A stretch of 64,000 bases of DNA from an uncultured Megasphaera sp. Lineage in GTDB: Bacteria; Bacillota; Negativicutes; Veillonellales; Megasphaeraceae. The translations under genes and the position numbers were made by a program. Location: NCBI GenBank assembly GCA_900540735.1, contig UQHB01000001.1, positions 1-64,000 on the forward strand, in the 5' to 3' direction. This document shows positions 1 through 8,459 of the stretch, piece by piece (position 1 is the stretch's first letter; each line of letters begins with the position of its first letter). The notes below the pieces were generated by a model, which had not been told where the DNA came from, made no database searches, and worked only from the letters and a program-made list of their open reading frames with translations.

Positions 1-1
1 A

Positions 2-49
2 ACAGAAAACAAAATGGATGCCACCAGTAACATACCGGTTAGCATCCAT
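2..49 (-). terminator. Rho-independent terminator after the aminotransferase
   Basis: On the minus strand ATGGATGC (49-42) pairs with GCATCCAT (21-14). An inner CCGGTA/TACTGG stem extends the hairpin, and a T-rich tail runs to the window edge. It lies about 75 nt past the aminotransferase stop and fits as its terminator. Confidence 0.6.
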
Positions 50-124
50 CTAAACCATCTTATTTAGTTGTCATTACAGTGTCCAGGATTCTGGGTACAC
101 ATCATTTTTCTTCTGCTATTGCTG

Positions 125-1249
125 TTATTTCAGTACATCGCCTAATATTTTGATGCCCTTTTCAATCTGTTCGAGACTGACATTGCCATAACTAAGGCGC
201 ATACAAGTCTGGCCTTTTCCTTGGCCATTGACGAAGAATCCTGCATCGGGCACATCAGCCCAGAGGAACAAACCTCCATCAGGACTAGTGCGCTTCGTGC
301 CAGCCGGGAAATATTGGTCTACGCACTGCATCATGACGTCACGCCGTTCTTTGTAGGTTGCTCGTACTTTTTCTAAATGAGCCGGGAAATAGCTACGTTT
401 AAAAAATTCTGCACAGAGCACTTCGGCTAAGACACTCGTATGGGAATTGGTTGCCGTTTTGGCATCGACAATTTTGCTAATAATTTCTGGTGTAGCGTAA
501 ACATAACCAAGGCGTGACCCTGGCGAGAAAATCTTAGAAAAACTGTTGGCTAAGACCGTATGGCCTGTTGTATCAAAGGATTTGATAGGTGGCAACTCGT
601 CACCACTATAGCGCAAGTCCCGATACGGGTCGTCTTCGAGGATGAGCACATTGTATTGACTCCCTAATTGAGCTAAGGTTTTGCGCCGTTCTAACGATAA
701 GGTCCGGCCTGTAGGATTTTGGAAAGTCGGCACGGTGTAAATCATCTTTGGGTGATACTGCTGAATGGCCGCTTCTGCTGCATCCAAGCGCATGCCGTCA
801 TCATCCATGGCGACAGGAATACATTTTGCCTGGAACATATCGAAGATTTCTACGCAATGGACAAAAGTCGGGTCTTCGACGAGGATGACATCACCAGGAT
901 TGATGAATAATTGGCAAATGAGATTCATCGTTTCCAGCCCCCCACAGACGATGGCAATGTCATCTGGCGATGCCGGTATACCTTTAGGAGCTAATAAGTC
1001 GTGAGCGACGATTTCACGCAAATCAGCAATGCCTTTGGGACTGCTATACTGCAAGGCTTCTACACCTCGTTTATCCCAAGTAAGGATATCACTAGCAATG
1101 TCTCACACGATGTCTACAGACAACAGTTCCGATGCTGGTGAGCCAATGCTAAAGGGAATTAATCCCGGTGCATTCCCTGTACTAAATAAATTTTTCACGA
1201 CATCAGCAATAGACTTCATGTACTCCATACGTTTGGTAAATTGGACCAT
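125..1249 (-). pseudogene. PLP-dependent aminotransferase (class I/II), interrupted by an in-frame TGA
   Basis: Fold-type I aminotransferase of the class I/II family that includes 2-aminoadipate and aromatic aminotransferases; the substrate is unknown. The natural start is ATG at 1249, preceded by an AAGGGGGA ribosome site. Reading from there gives 374 codons in one frame, interrupted at codon 49 by TGA (1103-1105). The part after the stop is colinear with the family: QYSSPKGIADLRE near the start of the large domain, the Asp/Tyr region LILEDDPYRDLRY, and the PLP-lysine segment NSFSKIFSPGSRLGYV. No compensating frameshift is needed, so one nonsense mutation (for example CGA or TGG to TGA) explains it. 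A TTG at 1054 could start a truncated 309-residue product that keeps the lysine but lacks the N-terminal arm. Recoding as selenocysteine is unlikely. A sequencing error cannot be excluded. Confidence 0.8.
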
Positions 1250-1330
1250 ACTAAGTCCCCCTTTAAGATATGACTGTATTGTTATGTATTAGTATACTGT
1301 ATTTTGCATAAAGTATATGTATGGTTGCAA

Positions 1331-1365
1331 TAAAAAAGACTAATCTCACGAATGCCGTAAGATTA
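1331..1365 (-). terminator. Terminator of the MFS gene
   Basis: A perfect 11-bp stem CTAATCTTACG/CGTGAGATTAG (with one wobble pair) and a 4-nt loop is followed on the minus strand by six T's. It lies just past the stop of the MFS transporter at 1387. Confidence 0.85.
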
Positions 1366-1386
1366 GCCTGTGTATATATTCTCTTC

Positions 1387-2604
1387 TTATTTGCGGTTAG
1401 CAACGAGCAAATCTTCTGAAACTGTTTCATCTGCCAACACCACATGACGGCCATAAAAGACGTAATAGAGGACAAAGCAAATGAGAGAAATTACGCCAGA
1501 TACAGCGTATAATTCCGGAAATGTCATGACATTACGCAACATCCCTAAGACATAAGGGCCAACGCCAATCCCTAAGTCTAAGGCAATAAAATAGGTTGAC
1601 AAGGCAACGCTCACACGATGAGGCGGTGTTAATTTTACACAGACAGCTTGTCCATTAGACATGAACGTCCCGTACCCCAGGCCAACGAAGACACCGGCTA
1701 AGAGAAGCTGCCACGATGCGCCAGTCATATCCAAAATGAAGAGGCCGATGGCCAGACAGAAATAGCACGGATAGAGAACGTAATTTTCGCCTTTTCTATC
1801 GAAAATGATGCCCGTTGCCGGACGGGTCAAGGTAATGACGACGGCATAGACGACGAAGAAGAACGTGCTCGCTTGGACGAGATGAATTTCTCTGGCATAT
1901 TCAGCAAGGAAGGCCAAGACGCTCGAATAAGCAAAGCCCATGAGAAAGCCCACACCAGAAATGACGAAAACTCGTTTTTCTACGTAGTTTTCTAAGGTCA
2001 TAGCTTGCATTTCAGCACGTTGTTTCGGTGTCAATTCGATTTCATCGACGCGGAGGAAGAAGCAACCAATCATACACAAGACGACGAGGACACTGCAAAA
2101 AGCCACGATAATCTGGAAATTGCCCAGTAACATGAGGGCCATCCCTAAGAACGGCCCTACAGCAGCAGCGAGACTCGTACTGAGGCCATAATAGTTGACT
2201 CCTTGGCCCCGTTTATCTTCAGGAATGCAATTCGTAATAATCGTATTCGTTGCTGTCGAAACAATACCATAAGCCATGCCGTTTAAGAAACGGATGCCAT
2301 ATAAGACGGCTAAATTGGGTAAATAAAAATAGCATACCGTTGTGAGTAAATAAAAAATAATACCGCCGTATAAAGAACGCGCCCGACCATAGAGTTCAAT
2401 AGCTTTGCCAAATTGGAGGCGCGCCAGCAAGGTGCCGACAATGAAGATACCGGACGCAAGGCCTGCTTCACTCAGGCTGGCGTGCATGTCTTCTTTGGCG
2501 ACGACTGCAATGATGACCATGAGTAAATAATAAATTAAATACACCATAAAATTGATGCCTGTATCGAGGATGAAATCTCTATTCCAAAGTGATTTCTCCG
2601 TCAT
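1387..2604 (-). CDS. Major facilitator superfamily transporter
   Basis: A 405-residue inner-membrane protein with about 12 hydrophobic segments in the usual 6+6 arrangement. The loop between segments 2 and 3 carries an RLQFGKAIELYGRARSLYGG stretch, which is the MFS signature region. A similar RPATGIIFDRKGEN stretch stands at the same place in the second half, typical of drug/metabolite exporters of the YwoG/YfmO type. I chose ATG at 2604 because AAGGGAG lies 9 nt upstream; the in-frame TTG at 2613 has no room for a ribosome site. The substrate cannot be read from sequence. It lies downstream of a LysR regulator on the same strand (119-nt gap with a terminator), so the regulator may control it. 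Confidence 0.85.
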   Translation of the reverse strand: MTEKSLWNRDFILDTGINFMVYLIYYLLMVIIAVVAKEDMHASLSEAGLASGIFIVGTLLARLQFGKAIELYGRARSLYGGIIFYLLTTVCYFYLPNLAVLYGIRFLNGMAYGIVSTATNTIITNCIPEDKRGQGVNYYGLSTSLAAAVGPFLGMALMLLGNFQIIVAFCSVLVVLCMIGCFFLRVDEIELTPKQRAEMQAMTLENYVEKRVFVISGVGFLMGFAYSSVLAFLAEYAREIHLVQASTFFFVVYAVVITLTRPATGIIFDRKGENYVLYPCYFCLAIGLFILDMTGASWQLLLAGVFVGLGYGTFMSNGQAVCVKLTPPHRVSVALSTYFIALDLGIGVGPYVLGMLRNVMTFPELYAVSGVISLICFVLYYVFYGRHVVLADETVSEDLLVANRK

Positions 2605-2668
2605 GAATACCAACTCCCTTAGCAGATGATAGGCCTATTTTACACCTCCTCTTTTGCCTTGTATAACG

Positions 2669-2715
2669 AAAAAAAGCGATGTCTGTCATCGTTTCTCATC
2701 ATGACAAACATCGCT
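2669..2715 (-). terminator. Terminator of the LysR gene
   Basis: AGCGATGTTTGTCAT pairs with ATGACAGACATCGCT (one mismatch) and is followed by seven T's on the minus strand, directly after the LysR stop at 2724. Confidence 0.85.
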
Positions 2716-2723
2716 ATAGGCAT

Positions 2724-3623
2724 TCACGGTTCCGGCGAAAAAGATTGAATGTCTTTCATATAATCTGTAAAAACTTTTATGGAAGGATACTTAGGATTAT
2801 CCTTTTTATACACTAAATAGCAAGGAACTGTAATCGCTGGCTCAACACTATACATGCCCTCTACGGCTCCCATAGCCTGGAGAAACCGCTTCGGTAAGAG
2901 CGCGCCAATGTGGTGTTGTTGGCAATAATGCATGATTGCATAGGGCGTAGAAAACCAAGCTTGCGGCTGCACAGCTGGACAGGCTGTATCCGTAAAGAAT
3001 TGCGCCAAGAACGTATGCATCAAGTAATGGGGCGAATATTGCGCCAACGGCTGGGCCGCAATATAGGGAATATGCACCGTCTTAGTCGGAACGGGAATGT
3101 GCGGTGCATAGTAGACAATTTCTTCAGAACAGACAAATTGCCGTTCATAGCCGTCAATATCCATGTTGGGTAAATAATACAAGGAAACGATGTCGAGCTT
3201 GTCGTCTTGGAGCCACTGCAATAATTCGCGTGCTTCCATATTATACACGCGTAGCGATGCTTCACTATGATGCGTTTGGTAATATTCAATATGGCGATTC
3301 ATGAGGACGTCGCCTAAGGAGAGCATGGTCCCAATAGACAAGGTTTGAATCGTACCATTTTTCGCCTGCATATCATACAGACAGCCTTCTAATTCATGTA
3401 AAATCGGCGTGAGCCGTCTTAAAAACTCTTCTCCTTCCGGCGTTAAGCGGCTCCCCCGATTGGACCGTTCAATGAGCTGGAGGCCTACACTATCTTCTAG
3501 TTTTTTCATTTGCGCACTAAAGGCAGACTGCGTAATATTCGCTGCTTGAGCAGCTACAGTGAAATTACGGCATGTGCCGTACACGATGAAGTTCTTTAAC
3601 TGTTGAATCGTTGGTAATTCCAT
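2724..3623 (-). CDS. LysR-family transcriptional regulator
   Basis: A 299-residue regulator. The first 60 residues form the LysR winged helix-turn-helix, with recognition segment NITQSAFSAQMKKLEDSVG and the wing RSNRGSRLTPEGEEFL. The rest is a periplasmic-binding-like effector domain containing LSIGTMLSLGDVL. ATG at 3623 is preferred because AAGGGGAAGAGT stands right before it; an upstream in-frame start (3674) would add 17 residues and fall inside the terminator of the preceding gene. The effector is unknown. Neighbours are the MFS transporter and the broken aminotransferase downstream; LysR proteins often control adjacent genes, but divergent arrangement, the usual sign, is absent here. Confidence 0.9.
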   Translation of the reverse strand: MELPTIQQLKNFIVYGTCRNFTVAAQAANITQSAFSAQMKKLEDSVGLQLIERSNRGSRLTPEGEEFLRRLTPILHELEGCLYDMQAKNGTIQTLSIGTMLSLGDVLMNRHIEYYQTHHSEASLRVYNMEARELLQWLQDDKLDIVSLYYLPNMDIDGYERQFVCSEEIVYYAPHIPVPTKTVHIPYIAAQPLAQYSPHYLMHTFLAQFFTDTACPAVQPQAWFSTPYAIMHYCQQHHIGALLPKRFLQAMGAVEGMYSVEPAITVPCYLVYKKDNPKYPSIKVFTDYMKDIQSFSPEP

Positions 3624-3652
3624 ACTCTTCCCCTTCTCTGCGTGGAGGACAA

Positions 3653-3677
3653 CAAAAAAGACATGCCGAAGCATGTC
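3653..3677 (-). terminator. Terminator of the alaS operon (TTCG tetraloop)
   Basis: GACATGC-TTCG-GCATGTC followed by TTTTTT on the minus strand, just after the DUF1292 stop at 3701. Confidence 0.9.
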
Positions 3678-3700
3678 TTTTCGTTGGTGTAACTCACGCT

Positions 3701-4021
3701 TTATTCTTCTTCGTCATCTTCGAGTTCAGATTCGACCATATCTTGATATGCATAAGCTGCTTTTTCAAACTCTTCATCTGTCGGTGCTACGTATGTAGGT
3801 TCGCCGTCGATAATATCGACGCGGGCAATAATGGCTTCGTCTCCACCTTCGCAGCCGCAATCACAACCTTCATGGTCATGTTCTTCGTCGCTAGGAATAG
3901 GGACTAACACAGAGAACACCTTATCATCAATTTCTAATTGCGCAATTTCATCATAGTATTCTTCTGCGCCATCTTCACCGGTAATCGTAACAACCTGAAC
4001 TTCTTCTAATTCTTCTGACAT
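3701..4021 (-). CDS. DUF1292 family protein (YrzB-like)
   Basis: A 106-residue, very acidic protein. The core VVTITGEDGAEEYYDEIAQL, followed by a KVFSVLVPI strand, is the DUF1292 pattern. An insert rich in His/Cys (EHDHEGCDCGCEGG) might bind metal, which is my inference. The start ATG at 4021 has AAGGAGG six nt upstream. It follows ruvX by 1 nt and closes the alaS-ireB-ruvX-yrzB operon that is common in Firmicutes. Its function is not known. Confidence 0.85.
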   Translation of the reverse strand: MSEELEEVQVVTITGEDGAEEYYDEIAQLEIDDKVFSVLVPIPSDEEHDHEGCDCGCEGGDEAIIARVDIIDGEPTYVAPTDEEFEKAAYAYQDMVESELEDDEEE

Positions 4022-4022
4022 A

Positions 4023-4442
4023 TTATCCTCCTTGATGAGCATCTAAATAATTTTGCAATATGAGCACAGCTGCCATTTTATCGACAAACTGTTTTCTCTT
4101 TTCCCGCCGTACATTGCCAGCCTTTAAGACATTTTGTGCAATGACAGTAGTCAAGCGTTCATCCCAATAGACAATATCCATATCAGGAACAACTTTACGA
4201 AATTCTGCTACAAAATGTTCAATTTTCTCCATATTTTCGCTATAATCGCCATTCATATGGCGCGGTCTGCCGACGACGATACGGTGCACTTCTTTTTCTT
4301 TAATCATCTCTTGGAGCCGAGCAAAGTCTTTCTTTTTTGATTCGCGCCGAATCGTTTCTACACCTTGTGCCGTAAGGAGCAAGGCATCACTGCAAGCCAC
4401 GCCAATGGTCCGCGAGCCTACATCGAGTCCGAGGATACGCAT
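4023..4442 (-). CDS. ruvX: YqgF/RuvX RNase H-fold nuclease (pre-16S rRNA / Holliday junction resolvase family)
   Basis: A 139-residue RNase H-like protein. The N-terminal GLDVGSRTIGVACSD supplies the first catalytic Asp. VVGRPRHMNGDYSENMEKI is the family's G(R/L)P..M.G motif, and VYWDERLTT holds the second acidic residue. Family members process the 16S rRNA 5' end (E. coli YqgF) and were earlier proposed to be Holliday junction resolvases. It is translationally close to its neighbours: 6 nt after ireB and 1 nt before the DUF1292 gene. Confidence 0.93.
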   Translation of the reverse strand: MRILGLDVGSRTIGVACSDALLLTAQGVETIRRESKKKDFARLQEMIKEKEVHRIVVGRPRHMNGDYSENMEKIEHFVAEFRKVVPDMDIVYWDERLTTVIAQNVLKAGNVRREKRKQFVDKMAAVLILQNYLDAHQGG

Positions 4443-4448
4443 AGACGC

Positions 4449-4709
4449 TTATAACCCCCGCTGTTTGACGTACGAACGGACTAATTCTTCAATCAGTTCG
4501 TCCCGTTCAATACGGCGGATATTGCTCCGCGCATTGTTATGGCTCGTAATATAGGTCGGGTCACCGGAGAGTAAATACCCTACGATTTGATTGACCGGAT
4601 TATATCCTTTTTCTTCAAGCGCATGATATACGTCTTCTAAAATCATGGAGGCAACGGTTTGCTCTTCATTACGGTTTTTGACAACCATCGTTTCGTCGCT
4701 TACTGCCAT
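4449..4709 (-). CDS. ireB: IreB family regulatory phosphoprotein (UPF0297)
   Basis: 86 residues, full length for the family. IreB of Enterococcus is a substrate of the PASTA kinase IreK and affects cephalosporin resistance; phosphorylation is on threonines near the N-terminus, matching the DET sequence at residues 5-7 here. The signature EKGYNPVNQIVGYLLSGDP and the ending ITSHNNARSNIRRIERDE are intact. It lies between alaS and ruvX as in most Firmicutes. Kinase control in this organism is inference from the family. Confidence 0.93.
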   Translation of the reverse strand: MAVSDETMVVKNRNEEQTVASMILEDVYHALEEKGYNPVNQIVGYLLSGDPTYITSHNNARSNIRRIERDELIEELVRSYVKQRGL

Positions 4710-4748
4710 GTCATCACATCCTTTGCGTAGACTTGAGTTTACTATATA

Positions 4749-7358
4749 CTAGCCGAGAATGGAACGAATTGTATCCTTCCCAACGGCCAGGGCTGCTTCT
4801 AATTTATCTGGTTCTTTACCGCCAGCTTGGGCCATGTCCGGACGGCCGCCGCCGTTACCGCCAGCAGCTTGCGCCGCTGCTTTGATAATCTTGCCGGCAT
4901 GGAGGCCTTTCTTCGTATCTACTTTAGCAACTTTGCAGACGAAGTTGACTTTATCGCCATTAGCTGTACCGAGGAGTACGACACCGCTGCCGAGTTTATC
5001 AAGGACTGTATCGGCGAGGCTGCGGAGGTCATCCATCGATTCAGCTTGGGCTACTGCCGTGACGACAGGTACACCGGCAATATCTTCTTTAGCCCCTAAA
5101 ATACTATCCATATCGGACATAGCTGCATCTTTCTTCAGTTGCTGTAATTCTTTTTCAGCGTCTTTGATCTGCTGTAAGACGTGGGCTAACCGTTCCGGTA
5201 CGTCTGCGACTTTCGCTTTTAAGAGAGCTGCAATGTTTTCCAGTTCAGCTGCGTCAGCTTTCGCTTTTTCTACAGCTGCAGCACCGGTGACGGCTTCAAT
5301 ACGGCGTACGCCTGTGCCTGTGCCCGATTCGGAAAGAATGCGGAAGGAGCCGATAATACCTGTCGACGTAACGTGCGAGCCGCCGCAGAGTTCACAGCTA
5401 AAGTCATCAACGGAAACGACGCGGACAACGTCGCCGTATTTTTCGCCAAAGAGAGCCATCGCACCTTTTTTCTTGGCATCATCAATGGGCATTTCTTCAA
5501 TCGTAACGGGTACGTTTTTGAGGATTTCTGCATTGACCATGTCTTCTACTTCAGCCAGTTCTTTTGCCGATACAGGCGAGAAGTTCGTAAAGTCAAAGCG
5601 GAGACGATCCGGTTCAACGAGAGAGCCAGCCTGGTTGACGTGATTGCCCAGGACTTTGCGCAGTGCTGCTTGGAGTAAATGCGTAGCCGTATGGTTACGA
5701 GCTAAGGCTAAATTACGTTCTGTGTCGACCGATAAGGACAATTCGTCCCCTTCGTGGATGACACCTTCCGTAATTGTCGCTACGAGGTAGGTCAAGCCAT
5801 TTGGCAAGGCTTTCGCATCGGTAACATCAGCTTTCCCTTCTTTGCCGACGAGAACGCCTGTATCACCGACTTGGCCGCCTCCTTCTGCGTGGAAGGGGTT
5901 CGCCGAAAGGATAACCGTTACTTCTTCGCCGTCATGAGCTTCGTTGATTTCAACGCCACCTTTACCGAGCATAGCGACCGTTGCTTTCGTTGCTGTCGGG
6001 TCGTTCGTGAGGGCATTCTGGTTGAGCTTTGTCGTATCCGGTGTAGCCACTTTAGCCGAGACTTTCGCTCGTGCTGCACGAGCCCGGTCTTGCTGTTCTT
6101 TCATGGCTGCAGCAAAGCCGTCTTTATCGATGGTATAGCTTTTTTCTTGGGCAATTTCTTCGGTTAATTCCATAGGGAAGCCAAAGGTATCATATAATTT
6201 AAATACTTCTGTGCCGGCAAGAACTTTCGTATCTGTCGTCGCAGCCATCATGGAGTCAAGTAATTCCATGCCTTGGGCCAACGTCGTGCTGAACTGTTTT
6301 TCTTCTGTATCAATAACCTTTTTAATCAGGTCTTCATGTTCTTTTAATTCCGGGTATTCCACGCCGAGAATATCGATGACCGTATCAACAAGGCTGCTGA
6401 GGAACATATCCGTAATGCCAAGGAGTTTGCCGAAACGGACAGCACGGCGGATGATACGGCGCAGAACATAGCCGCGGCCTTCGTTAGACGGTAAAATACC
6501 ATCGCTAATCATCATCGTCGTTGCGCGAATGTGGTCAGCAATAACCTTCATGGCGATTTTCTGCTGTGGGTCGCTGTAATCGCCATGGCAGCGGTCAATG
6601 ATTTTTTCGATAATCGGGAAAATCAAATCTGTTTCAAAGTTCGATTCTTTCTGCTGAATAACCGAAGCCAGCCGTTCGAGACCACAGCCTGTATCGATGT
6701 TCTTCTTAGCCAGCGGTTTGTACGAACCATCTTTCTGGCGGTCGTACTGAGAGAATACGAGGTTCCAAATTTCCAAATAGCGGTCACAGTCGCAGCCAAC
6801 AGTGCAAGTCGGTTTGCCGCAGCCCCGTTCCGGCCCTAAATCGTAGTAAATTTCGCTGTCCGGACCACATGGGCCTTCGCCGATTTCCCAAAAGTTGTCA
6901 TCCATCGGGAAAATGCGTTCATCAGCAAGACCAATCATATTGTGCCAGTAATCATAAGCTTCTTTATCATCTGGGTAAATCGTAACGTATAATTTATCCT
7001 TATCCAGTTCGAGGACTTCTGTGAGAAATTCCCAGGCCCAGGAAATAGCTTCCTTCTTGAAATAATCGCCAAAGGAGAAATTCCCCAACATTTCAAAGAA
7101 CGTATGATGCCGCGCTGTCCGTCCGACGTTATCAATATCGCCGGTACGGATACACTTCTGGCTCGTCGTTACACGGTGCGACGGCGGTACGAGCTTGCCT
7201 GTAAAATACGGTTTAAGCGGAGCCATGCCGGCACCGATTAAGAGCAAGCTCGGGTCGTTATGCGGAATCAAGGGGAAACTATGGAGAATTAAATGTTCCT
7301 TGCTTTTGAAAAACTGTAAGTAGGCAGTGCGAATTTCATTGCCTGTCATGTATCTCAT
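4749..7358 (-). CDS. alaS: Alanine-tRNA ligase
   Basis: Charges tRNA(Ala). 869 residues, the usual length. The class II catalytic domain holds motif 2 around residues 83-99 (RHHTFFEMLGNFSFGDY) and motif 3 GYVLRRIIRRAVRFG near residue 300. The editing domain has the HTATH metal site and the partner CELCGGSHV. The C-Ala domain ends with the glycine-rich AAGGNGGGRPDMAQAGG stretch. The start ATG at 7358 has GAGGAG 8 nt upstream. No T-box is visible: only 162 nt separate it from the next gene, and these hold an ordinary promoter. First gene of the alaS-ireB-ruvX-DUF1292 operon. Confidence 0.98.
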   Translation of the reverse strand: MRYMTGNEIRTAYLQFFKSKEHLILHSFPLIPHNDPSLLLIGAGMAPLKPYFTGKLVPPSHRVTTSQKCIRTGDIDNVGRTARHHTFFEMLGNFSFGDYFKKEAISWAWEFLTEVLELDKDKLYVTIYPDDKEAYDYWHNMIGLADERIFPMDDNFWEIGEGPCGPDSEIYYDLGPERGCGKPTCTVGCDCDRYLEIWNLVFSQYDRQKDGSYKPLAKKNIDTGCGLERLASVIQQKESNFETDLIFPIIEKIIDRCHGDYSDPQQKIAMKVIADHIRATTMMISDGILPSNEGRGYVLRRIIRRAVRFGKLLGITDMFLSSLVDTVIDILGVEYPELKEHEDLIKKVIDTEEKQFSTTLAQGMELLDSMMAATTDTKVLAGTEVFKLYDTFGFPMELTEEIAQEKSYTIDKDGFAAAMKEQQDRARAARAKVSAKVATPDTTKLNQNALTNDPTATKATVAMLGKGGVEINEAHDGEEVTVILSANPFHAEGGGQVGDTGVLVGKEGKADVTDAKALPNGLTYLVATITEGVIHEGDELSLSVDTERNLALARNHTATHLLQAALRKVLGNHVNQAGSLVEPDRLRFDFTNFSPVSAKELAEVEDMVNAEILKNVPVTIEEMPIDDAKKKGAMALFGEKYGDVVRVVSVDDFSCELCGGSHVTSTGIIGSFRILSESGTGTGVRRIEAVTGAAAVEKAKADAAELENIAALLKAKVADVPERLAHVLQQIKDAEKELQQLKKDAAMSDMDSILGAKEDIAGVPVVTAVAQAESMDDLRSLADTVLDKLGSGVVLLGTANGDKVNFVCKVAKVDTKKGLHAGKIIKAAAQAAGGNGGGRPDMAQAGGKEPDKLEAALAVGKDTIRSILG

Positions 7359-7392
7359 CTAAAACACTCCTCTATGCTTTCTATATGGGAAA

Positions 7393-7422
7393 ATTATACG
7401 CCTTTTTACGCCTTTTAGGCAA
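7393..7422 (-). promoter_or_regulatory. Sigma-A-type promoter of the alaS operon
   Basis: TTGCCT (7422-7417), 18-nt spacer, TATAAT (7398-7393), about 35 nt upstream of the alaS start. The spacer holds a short direct repeat AAGGCGTA. Confidence 0.75.
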
Positions 7423-7463
7423 TAGTTTTATCGTATTTCCCATAGCTTTTCTGTATAAGGAAT

Positions 7464-7514
7464 GGCTAGTAAGGAGTACGCAGTGAACCAGGCACTGCTC
7501 ACTCCCTACTAGCC
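7464..7514 (-). terminator. Long hairpin after the NlpC/P60 gene, probable terminator
   Basis: GGCTAGTAGGGAGT pairs with ACTCCTTACTAGCC across a loop that itself contains CAGTG/CACTG. It begins 7 nt after the hydrolase stop. The tail is only weakly T-rich, so it may slow rather than stop polymerase, or protect the mRNA end. Confidence 0.6.
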
Positions 7515-7520
7515 ACGTGA

Positions 7521-8306
7521 TTACTTATGAACGCGCGCTGCGCCTACATACCGGGGACCCCAATAGGAGCTGTCCAGGCTGTCTACGCGAATACCGCCGC
7601 TGCTCGTTGCACTAATGAAATTGTTATTGCCGACATAAATCCCTGTATGGGAAATACCCGGTTCATACGTCGTAAAGAAGACTAAGTCGCCAGGAACTAA
7701 TTCGCTCCGTTTGACCTTATCACCAAATTCGTACTGTTCATCAGCCATACGCGGCAATTCAATGCCATTATGAGAAAAAACATATTTCGTAAAGCCGGAG
7801 CAGTCAAAACCATCTGGTGTATTGCCGCCAAAGACATAGGGCACGCCTAAATATTCATAGGCAGACGAAACGACGCTTTGGCCAAACTTTGCATTGTTGC
7901 CAGAAAATTGTTTCCACTTCGAAACCTTTCCTGTAGAGCCTTTATAATCACGGCCGCCGTTGTCGATGTTGGCATACTTACTCTTACTACTAGCAGCCGT
8001 TGAGGCTTTGTCATTCTGCGTGAGCATTGTGCGCTTACCGGTTAATAAATAGTATGTCCAGCCACCTACTCTACCGCTGACTTCGATTTTTTTATCTTTT
8101 TGGTATTGCGATACCGCATCGGCTGTGTCTTTCGTGTACACGCCGTTTGTGTTGACATCATAGCCTAATTTCCGAAGCTGCTTCTGAATGGCTTTGACGT
8201 CATCGCCTTTACTCCCAACGGTATAATACGAAGCTGCACTTACTGGTAAGCTGGCTGCTGCTGCCAGAGCTACAACCATACAAACTTTACTTAATTTCTT
8301 CCACAT
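7521..8306 (-). CDS. Secreted peptidoglycan-binding NlpC/P60 endopeptidase
   Basis: 261 residues. An N-terminal signal peptide ends near residue 25 (SLPVSAAS). Next comes a PG_binding_1 domain (GSKGDDVKAIQKQLRKLGYD, about 30-90), a Ser/Lys linker, then a C-terminal NlpC/P60 cysteine peptidase from about residue 140. The catalytic Cys lies in GFDCSGFTKYV and the His in ISHTGIYVG. Such enzymes cut stem peptides between D-iGlu and the diamino acid. The gene follows a c-di-AMP riboswitch, a pairing seen repeatedly for wall hydrolases in Firmicutes. This ties its expression to the second messenger that reports on turgor and wall state. Confidence 0.93.
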   Translation of the reverse strand: MWKKLSKVCMVVALAAAASLPVSAASYYTVGSKGDDVKAIQKQLRKLGYDVNTNGVYTKDTADAVSQYQKDKKIEVSGRVGGWTYYLLTGKRTMLTQNDKASTAASSKSKYANIDNGGRDYKGSTGKVSKWKQFSGNNAKFGQSVVSSAYEYLGVPYVFGGNTPDGFDCSGFTKYVFSHNGIELPRMADEQYEFGDKVKRSELVPGDLVFFTTYEPGISHTGIYVGNNNFISATSSGGIRVDSLDSSYWGPRYVGAARVHK

Positions 8307-8317
8307 AAAGACTCCTC

Positions 8318-8443
8318 TCTGTCTCCGAGGTTAACTGACGGGTTAGGCTTGAAGGCCGCCTCCGCAAATGCTTCCTAAAACACGTGCGATTCACCCCAAT
8401 GAATTTGATTCCCCCGTACCTTATACAAGGATTCGACACAACT
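8318..8443 (-). promoter_or_regulatory. Cyclic di-AMP riboswitch (ydaO/yuaA class)
   Basis: The minus-strand leader of the NlpC gene matches the class in order: GTCGAATCC near the 5' end, GGTACGGGGGAATC, TTGGGGTGAATC, and near the 3' end CTAACCCGTCAGTTAACCTC followed by GGAGAC. The ends TGTC and GACA can close the P1 helix. I recognise these blocks from the known ydaO consensus (compare the Thermoanaerobacter element) and did not run a covariance search. The 3' end sits 11 nt before the hydrolase start codon, so control could be at translation or by an overlapping hairpin. Known members switch expression off when c-di-AMP binds. Confidence 0.88.
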
Positions 8444-8459
8444 TTATGGCTTCATACCT

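Noticed and set aside
1103..1105. TGA in the aminotransferase as a selenocysteine codon
   Set aside because: The position is in a variable N-terminal stretch far from the active site, no SECIS-like hairpin is evident right after it, and the family has no known selenoproteins.
4759..5643. Plus-strand frame of about 294 codons opposite alaS
   Set aside because: It lies wholly inside alaS, has a Ser/Ala-rich composition typical of antisense frames and no start signals.
7359..7520. T-box or other riboswitch before alaS
   Set aside because: The gap is only 162 nt, has no AGGGTGG-type motif, and is accounted for by a promoter and the hairpin of the next gene.
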